A stretch of DNA of 64,000 nt from Microbacterium sp. VKM Ac-2870 (GTDB taxonomy: Bacteria; Actinomycetota; Actinomycetes; Actinomycetales; Microbacteriaceae), in contig NZ_JADKSH010000005.1 of assembly GCF_015350795.1 (NCBI RefSeq), forward strand, positions 186,001 through 250,000, written 5' to 3'. This document shows positions 60,893 to 64,000 of this stretch, piece after piece. Below the pieces are notes generated by a model. The model was not told where the DNA came from. It worked only from the letters and a program-made list of their open reading frames with translations, and searched no databases. How positions within the stretch are numbered: the stretch's first letter is position 1; each line of letters begins with the position of its first letter. The position numbers were made by a program, and so were the translations under genes.

Positions 60893-61741
60893 ATGACATT
60901 GACACCCTCTTCATCCGCCACTGCCGCGTTCGCGCAGCTCGACGTTCACTACCTCATGCGCCCCGAGGGCCGGCTTGGGTACCGCCTCACCGGCGACGGT
61001 CCGCTCGTCGTCTGCGTGCCCGGTATGGGCGAGATCGCCGCCAGCTACCGCTACACCGTCCCCGCCCTGCGCGACGCGGGCTTCCGGGTCGCCGTGATGG
61101 ACCTCCGCGGGCACGGCGAGTCCGATGCCACCTTCTCGGCCTACGACGACGCGGCCGCCGGCACCGACATCCTGGCGCTCATCGCCCACCTCGGCGGCCC
61201 CGCCATCGTGCTCGGAAACTCGATGGCCGCCGGCGCGGGAGTGTGGGCCGCAGCCGAGCAACCCGCCGCGGTCAGTGGACTGGGCCTGCTCGGCCCCTTC
61301 GTCCGCAATGCGCCGACGAACCCCGTGGCCGCCGCTCTGTTCCGTGTGCTGATGCTGCGGCCGTGGGCACGCGGAGCCTGGCTCGCGTACCTCCCCCAAC
61401 TCTCCCCCGGTCGTAAGCCTGCCGACTTCGCCGAGCACCGCGACGCGATTCGCACGGCGATGAAGCGTCCGGGTGCCACCGCAGCGTTCGCGCGGACGAC
61501 GCGCACCGACCACGCCGTCGCAGAAGAACGCCTGCCCCGTGTGACCGCGCCCACACTGGTCGTCATGGGCACCGCCGACCCCGACTTCTCCGACGCGCGC
61601 GCCGAAGCTGCGTGGATCGGCGAGCAGCTGAGGGCCGAGGTCGTCCTCGTCGAGGGCGCCGGTCACTATCCGCAGGCCGAAGAACCCGACCAGGTCAACG
61701 CCGCTCTGGTGTCGTTCTGCCGGACGGTCGCCCGTGCCTAG
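60893..61741 (+). CDS. Alpha/beta-hydrolase fold protein
   Basis: The 282-residue protein has the alpha/beta-hydrolase layout: oxyanion region CVPGMGEIAASYR, MDLRGHGESDA, nucleophile elbow GNSMAAG (Ser), acid in MGTADPDFSD and catalytic His in GAGHYPQAEEP. Sequence type suggests an esterase, haloalkane dehalogenase-like or lactonase activity without pointing to a substrate. ATG at 60893 fits a leaderless start; ATG at 60887 is an alternative. It overlaps the tetR gene by 8 nt, so it is probably induced by the ligand sensed by that repressor. Confidence 0.88.
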   Translation: MTLTPSSSATAAFAQLDVHYLMRPEGRLGYRLTGDGPLVVCVPGMGEIAASYRYTVPALRDAGFRVAVMDLRGHGESDATFSAYDDAAAGTDILALIAHLGGPAIVLGNSMAAGAGVWAAAEQPAAVSGLGLLGPFVRNAPTNPVAAALFRVLMLRPWARGAWLAYLPQLSPGRKPADFAEHRDAIRTAMKRPGATAAFARTTRTDHAVAEERLPRVTAPTLVVMGTADPDFSDARAEAAWIGEQLRAEVVLVEGAGHYPQAEEPDQVNAALVSFCRTVARA

Positions 61742-62309
61742 GGCCGGGCTCTCGCACGATGCCGTGGTCGCCCTCGCTTTGGAGGCCACCGACGACGTCG
61801 GCACCGAGGCGCTGACCCTCGCCGAGGTCGCCGCGCGCGCCGGCGTCAAAGTGCCGAGCCTCTACAAGCACATCGCGTCGCTCGATGTCCTCCGCAACGC
61901 CGTCGCGACCGCCGCGACGCACGAGCTCGCGCACGAGCTGCGCGTCGCGGCGGTCGGCGTCTCGCGGACCGAGGCCCTGGGCCGCCTGTGTCATGCGTAT
62001 CGGGGATACGCCCTGCGGCATCCGGGTCGCTACGCCGCGACGCAGCGCGCGCCCCTGCCCGGCGAACGTCGAGAAGCGGCGCATGCGGCGGCCGCAGAGG
62101 ATGTGCAGACGGTCGTCTCGGCGACGCTGCGGGGCTACGACATCTCCGACGACCAGCTGATCGACGCCACGCGAGCACTGCGCGCCGCCCTGCACGGCTT
62201 CTGCGCGCTGGAGAACGGCGGCGGCTTCGCGATCCCGATCAGCGTCGACGAGAGCTTCGCGCGGATGGTCGACGGCCTCGACCGCATGCTGTCGACCTGG
62301 CCCGCGTGA
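61734..62309 (+). CDS. TetR-family regulator (WHG-type C-terminal domain)
   Basis: The 191-residue protein has a TetR headpiece with the recognition helix in LAEVAARAGVKVPSLYKHIASLDVLR and a C-terminal domain carrying ALRAALHGFCALENGGGF, a WHG-type feature. The GTG start at 61734 lies within the hydrolase gene. Translational coupling and the AGCTAAT palindrome in the shared promoter point to autoregulation and control of the hydrolase. Confidence 0.88.
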   Translation: MPRAGLSHDAVVALALEATDDVGTEALTLAEVAARAGVKVPSLYKHIASLDVLRNAVATAATHELAHELRVAAVGVSRTEALGRLCHAYRGYALRHPGRYAATQRAPLPGERREAAHAAAAEDVQTVVSATLRGYDISDDQLIDATRALRAALHGFCALENGGGFAIPISVDESFARMVDGLDRMLSTWPA

Positions 62310-62336
62310 AGCGAACGAGACAACCGATGCCGGTCG

Positions 62337-63629
62337 TCACTCGCGGCCGGGGTCGATGGGCGCGAACCGACGCAGCCCTTCCCCGGTCGTGAGTCGCGAG
62401 GCGGCCAGCGAGCCCGCGACCGCGAGAAAGATCGGCACCAGCAGCGTGAACCCCGTGCCGGTGAACTCGATGATGAGGGCGATCGCGGTGAACGGCGCCC
62501 GCATGGTGGCGGCGAGGAACGCGCCGGCGGCGACGATCGCCAGCGCCGTGCCGTCGGCGCCCGGCCAGATGAACGACCACCCCGCGGCGGCCGCCGCACC
62601 GAGCGCGGCACCGATCGCCACGGACGGTTGCAGGGTGCCGCCGATCGCGCCCGAACCGAGCGAGATCGACGTGGCGATGTACTTCATGACGGCGAGCGCC
62701 AACAGCAGGTAGGCGGGCTGCGCCAGGTCGAAGCCCGCCGTGGCCAGCGCCCGACCGTTGCCGAGGAGCAGCGGAAAGAACGAGCCGAGCACGCCGACGG
62801 CGGCGAAGGTCAGCGGTAGGGCGACGAGCAGCTTCCAGCCGGTCGGACGCCGCGTGGCCAGGCGCGCGGTGACCGCCGAGAAGCTGGTCGCGCCCCACCC
62901 CATCAGCGGTCCGATGAGGAGCGCCGCGACGATCAGCGACGGGGAGACCTCGACGGCGGCGACGCGGTACAGCGACTCGTCCGCGACGAGCGGGCGCGCG
63001 ACGGTCGTCGCGATGGCGCTGACCAAGAGAGCGACGACGGCCGCACCGGCGCTGAAGCGGGCGAGAAGGATCTCGATGGCGAACAGCGCGCCGGCCAGCG
63101 GCACGTTGTAGACGCCCGCGAGACCCGCACCGGCGGCCGACGCGATGAGGATGGTGGCCCAACGGGCGTCGAGACGGAACCAGCCCACGAGCTTCGAAGC
63201 CGCCATCGCCGACAGCTCGCGCGGTGCGACCTCCTTGCCGATCGAGGCGCCGAGGCCCACGGAGCTCACCTGGATCACGGTATCGGCCAGGGTCTCCCAC
63301 AGCGGCATGCGGTGTCCGGCAACACCCTCTTCGACGCTCGCGATGCGCCGCCCGAACCGCCGCAGCAGGTACCAACCAACGGCGGCGATCACCCCCGCGG
63401 CCGTCAGGCTCACCATCGGCAGCCACCACGGCGAGGGTAGGGCGAGGCCGTCGAGGAACGGGCCTTCGGCGGTGCCCCACACGAGGTGTTCGACCGTGTG
63501 CACGATCCAGACGAGCAGGAGCACGGCGAGGCCCGTGGCGAGACCGACGGCGAGGGTCGCCAGGCCGAGTCGCAGCAGACCGCCGAGTCCGGCGAAGCGA
63601 CGGGGGCGGTGTCGGGCGTCTCCGGTCAC
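62337..63629 (-). CDS. ClC-family chloride channel/transporter
   Basis: The 430-residue membrane protein has about 12 hydrophobic segments. The anion-selectivity motif after helix E reads GKEVAPRELSA with the gating Glu133 retained, and a later GSGAIGGTLQPSVAIGAALG corresponds to the GIFAP region. It likely exchanges Cl- and H+. GTG at 63629 is chosen; TAACGT lies 6 nt upstream with no ribosome-binding site. It converges with the tetR gene, 27 nt apart, and is divergent from the aminotransferase. Confidence 0.9.
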   Translation of the reverse strand: MTGDARHRPRRFAGLGGLLRLGLATLAVGLATGLAVLLLVWIVHTVEHLVWGTAEGPFLDGLALPSPWWLPMVSLTAAGVIAAVGWYLLRRFGRRIASVEEGVAGHRMPLWETLADTVIQVSSVGLGASIGKEVAPRELSAMAASKLVGWFRLDARWATILIASAAGAGLAGVYNVPLAGALFAIEILLARFSAGAAVVALLVSAIATTVARPLVADESLYRVAAVEVSPSLIVAALLIGPLMGWGATSFSAVTARLATRRPTGWKLLVALPLTFAAVGVLGSFFPLLLGNGRALATAGFDLAQPAYLLLALAVMKYIATSISLGSGAIGGTLQPSVAIGAALGAAAAAGWSFIWPGADGTALAIVAAGAFLAATMRAPFTAIALIIEFTGTGFTLLVPIFLAVAGSLAASRLTTGEGLRRFAPIDPGRE

Positions 63630-63635
63630 GACGTC

Positions 63636-63641
63636 ACGTTA
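63636..63641 (-). promoter_or_regulatory. -10 box of a leaderless ClC transcript
   Basis: On the minus strand TAACGT is followed by 6 nt and the GTG at 63629. The -35 region is weak. Confidence 0.35.
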
Positions 63642-63686
63642 GCGCACGCGCAGGTATCCGCCTGGGCCGAGGACAGCCGCGACCAC

Positions 63687-63692
63687 TACGCT
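63687..63692 (+). promoter_or_regulatory. -10 box of a leaderless aminotransferase transcript
   Basis: TACGCT is followed by exactly 7 nt and the GTG at 63700; the intervening bases are pyrimidine-rich and no ribosome-binding site is present. Confidence 0.5.
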
Positions 63693-63699
63693 TTCCCCT

Positions 63700-64000
63700 G
63701 TGACCGAACGCGCTCCCCTGTCCCGCAAACTGTCCGCGATCGCCGAGTCCGCGACCCTCAAGGTCGACGCGAAGGCGAAGGCCCTGCAGGCAGCCGGCCG
63801 ACCGGTGATCTCCTACGCGGCGGGTGAACCCGATTTCCCCACGCCGCAGTTCATCGTGGATGCCGCCGCGCACGCCCTCCACGACCCGGCGAACTACCGC
63901 TACACCCCCGCCGCGGGGCTGCCGGTGCTGCGCGAGGCGATCGCCGCCAAGACGCTGCGCGATTCCGGACTCGAGGTCTCCCCCGCCCAGATCGTCGTGA
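63700..64000 (+). CDS. aspC: Aspatate/aromatic-type class I aminotransferase, N-terminal part only
   Basis: The gene runs off the right edge; about 100 residues are present. The start [20 protein letters not shown], the active-site entry motif [14 protein letters not shown] and [17 protein letters not shown] are characteristic of the class I aspartate aminotransferases of the 1-gamma type. It transfers the amino group between aspartate and 2-oxoglutarate using PLP; the PLP lysine would lie beyond the window. The GTG start fits a leaderless transcript. In many actinobacteria this gene is near secE/tRNA-Trp, here it is far from them. Confidence 0.88.
   Translation, partial: MTERAPLSRKLSAIAESATLKVDAKAKALQAAGRPVISYAAGEPDFPTPQFIVDAAAHALHDPANYRYTPAAGLPVLREAIAAKTLRDSGLEVSPAQIVV

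Overview
The window looks like a chromosome segment of a high-GC Gram-positive bacterium, most likely Microbacterium or a close relative in the Microbacteriaceae. This rests on the strong third-position G/C bias, actinobacterial families (DUF3105/DUF305 pair, RamB-type regulator, LysG/LysE, PucR-type regulator), the order tRNA-Trp / secE / nusG / rplK / rplA, and several genes whose start codon lies 6-7 nt behind a TAnnnT box, as in leaderless actinobacterial transcripts. I see no insertion sequence, prophage, plasmid gene or CRISPR array. It reads as ordinary chromosome carrying metabolic islands.

Layout. 1-6.5 kb: a cut-off drug exporter, two small membrane-anchored proteins, an amidohydrolase and a long P-type ATPase. 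6.6-11.7 kb: an alpha-glucoside-type sugar ABC importer with a divergent LacI repressor and paired candidate operators. 11.7-22 kb: ribosomal and transcription genes (rplJL, rplKA, nusG, secE, tRNA-Trp). Here rplJL is separated from rplKA by about 6.5 kb holding a YqaJ-type nuclease, a MarR-regulated drug exporter, an oxidoreductase, lysG/lysE and acylphosphatase. 22-27.3 kb: a flavin oxidoreductase-like protein and a translationally coupled pair of an HSP90-family ATPase and a large TPR protein.

27.3-37 kb: a six-gene operon for putrescine/GABA breakdown (gabT, putrescine oxidase, universal stress protein, amine permease, two aldehyde dehydrogenases) with a divergent PucR-type regulator. Together they can take putrescine through 4-aminobutanal, GABA and succinate semialdehyde to succinate. 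37-41.5 kb: a two-component system facing a three-gene extracytoplasmic flavin electron-transfer operon (membrane reductase, FMN-binding protein, ApbE). The two promoters share an identical 11-bp element that lies in an 11-bp-period repeat, suggesting that the regulator controls both.

41.6-50.3 kb: a glucan/oligosaccharide island (secreted glucoamylase-family hydrolase, TetR regulator, ABC importer, GH3 beta-glucosidase, LacI regulator). 50.3-56 kb: a PhnCDE-like importer operon with a HAD phosphatase and RpiR regulator, plus an unrecognised gene. 56.2-60.8 kb: the glyoxylate shunt (aceA, aceB) with a divergent RamB regulator. 60.9-64 kb: a hydrolase/TetR pair with its operator, a ClC chloride channel, and the start of an aspartate aminotransferase.

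The points most worth checking are the shared response-regulator element, two long perfect hairpins inside marR, the HSP90/TPR pair, the recurring heptamer GGATGCC/GGCATCC, and the altered membrane motif of the P-type ATPase.
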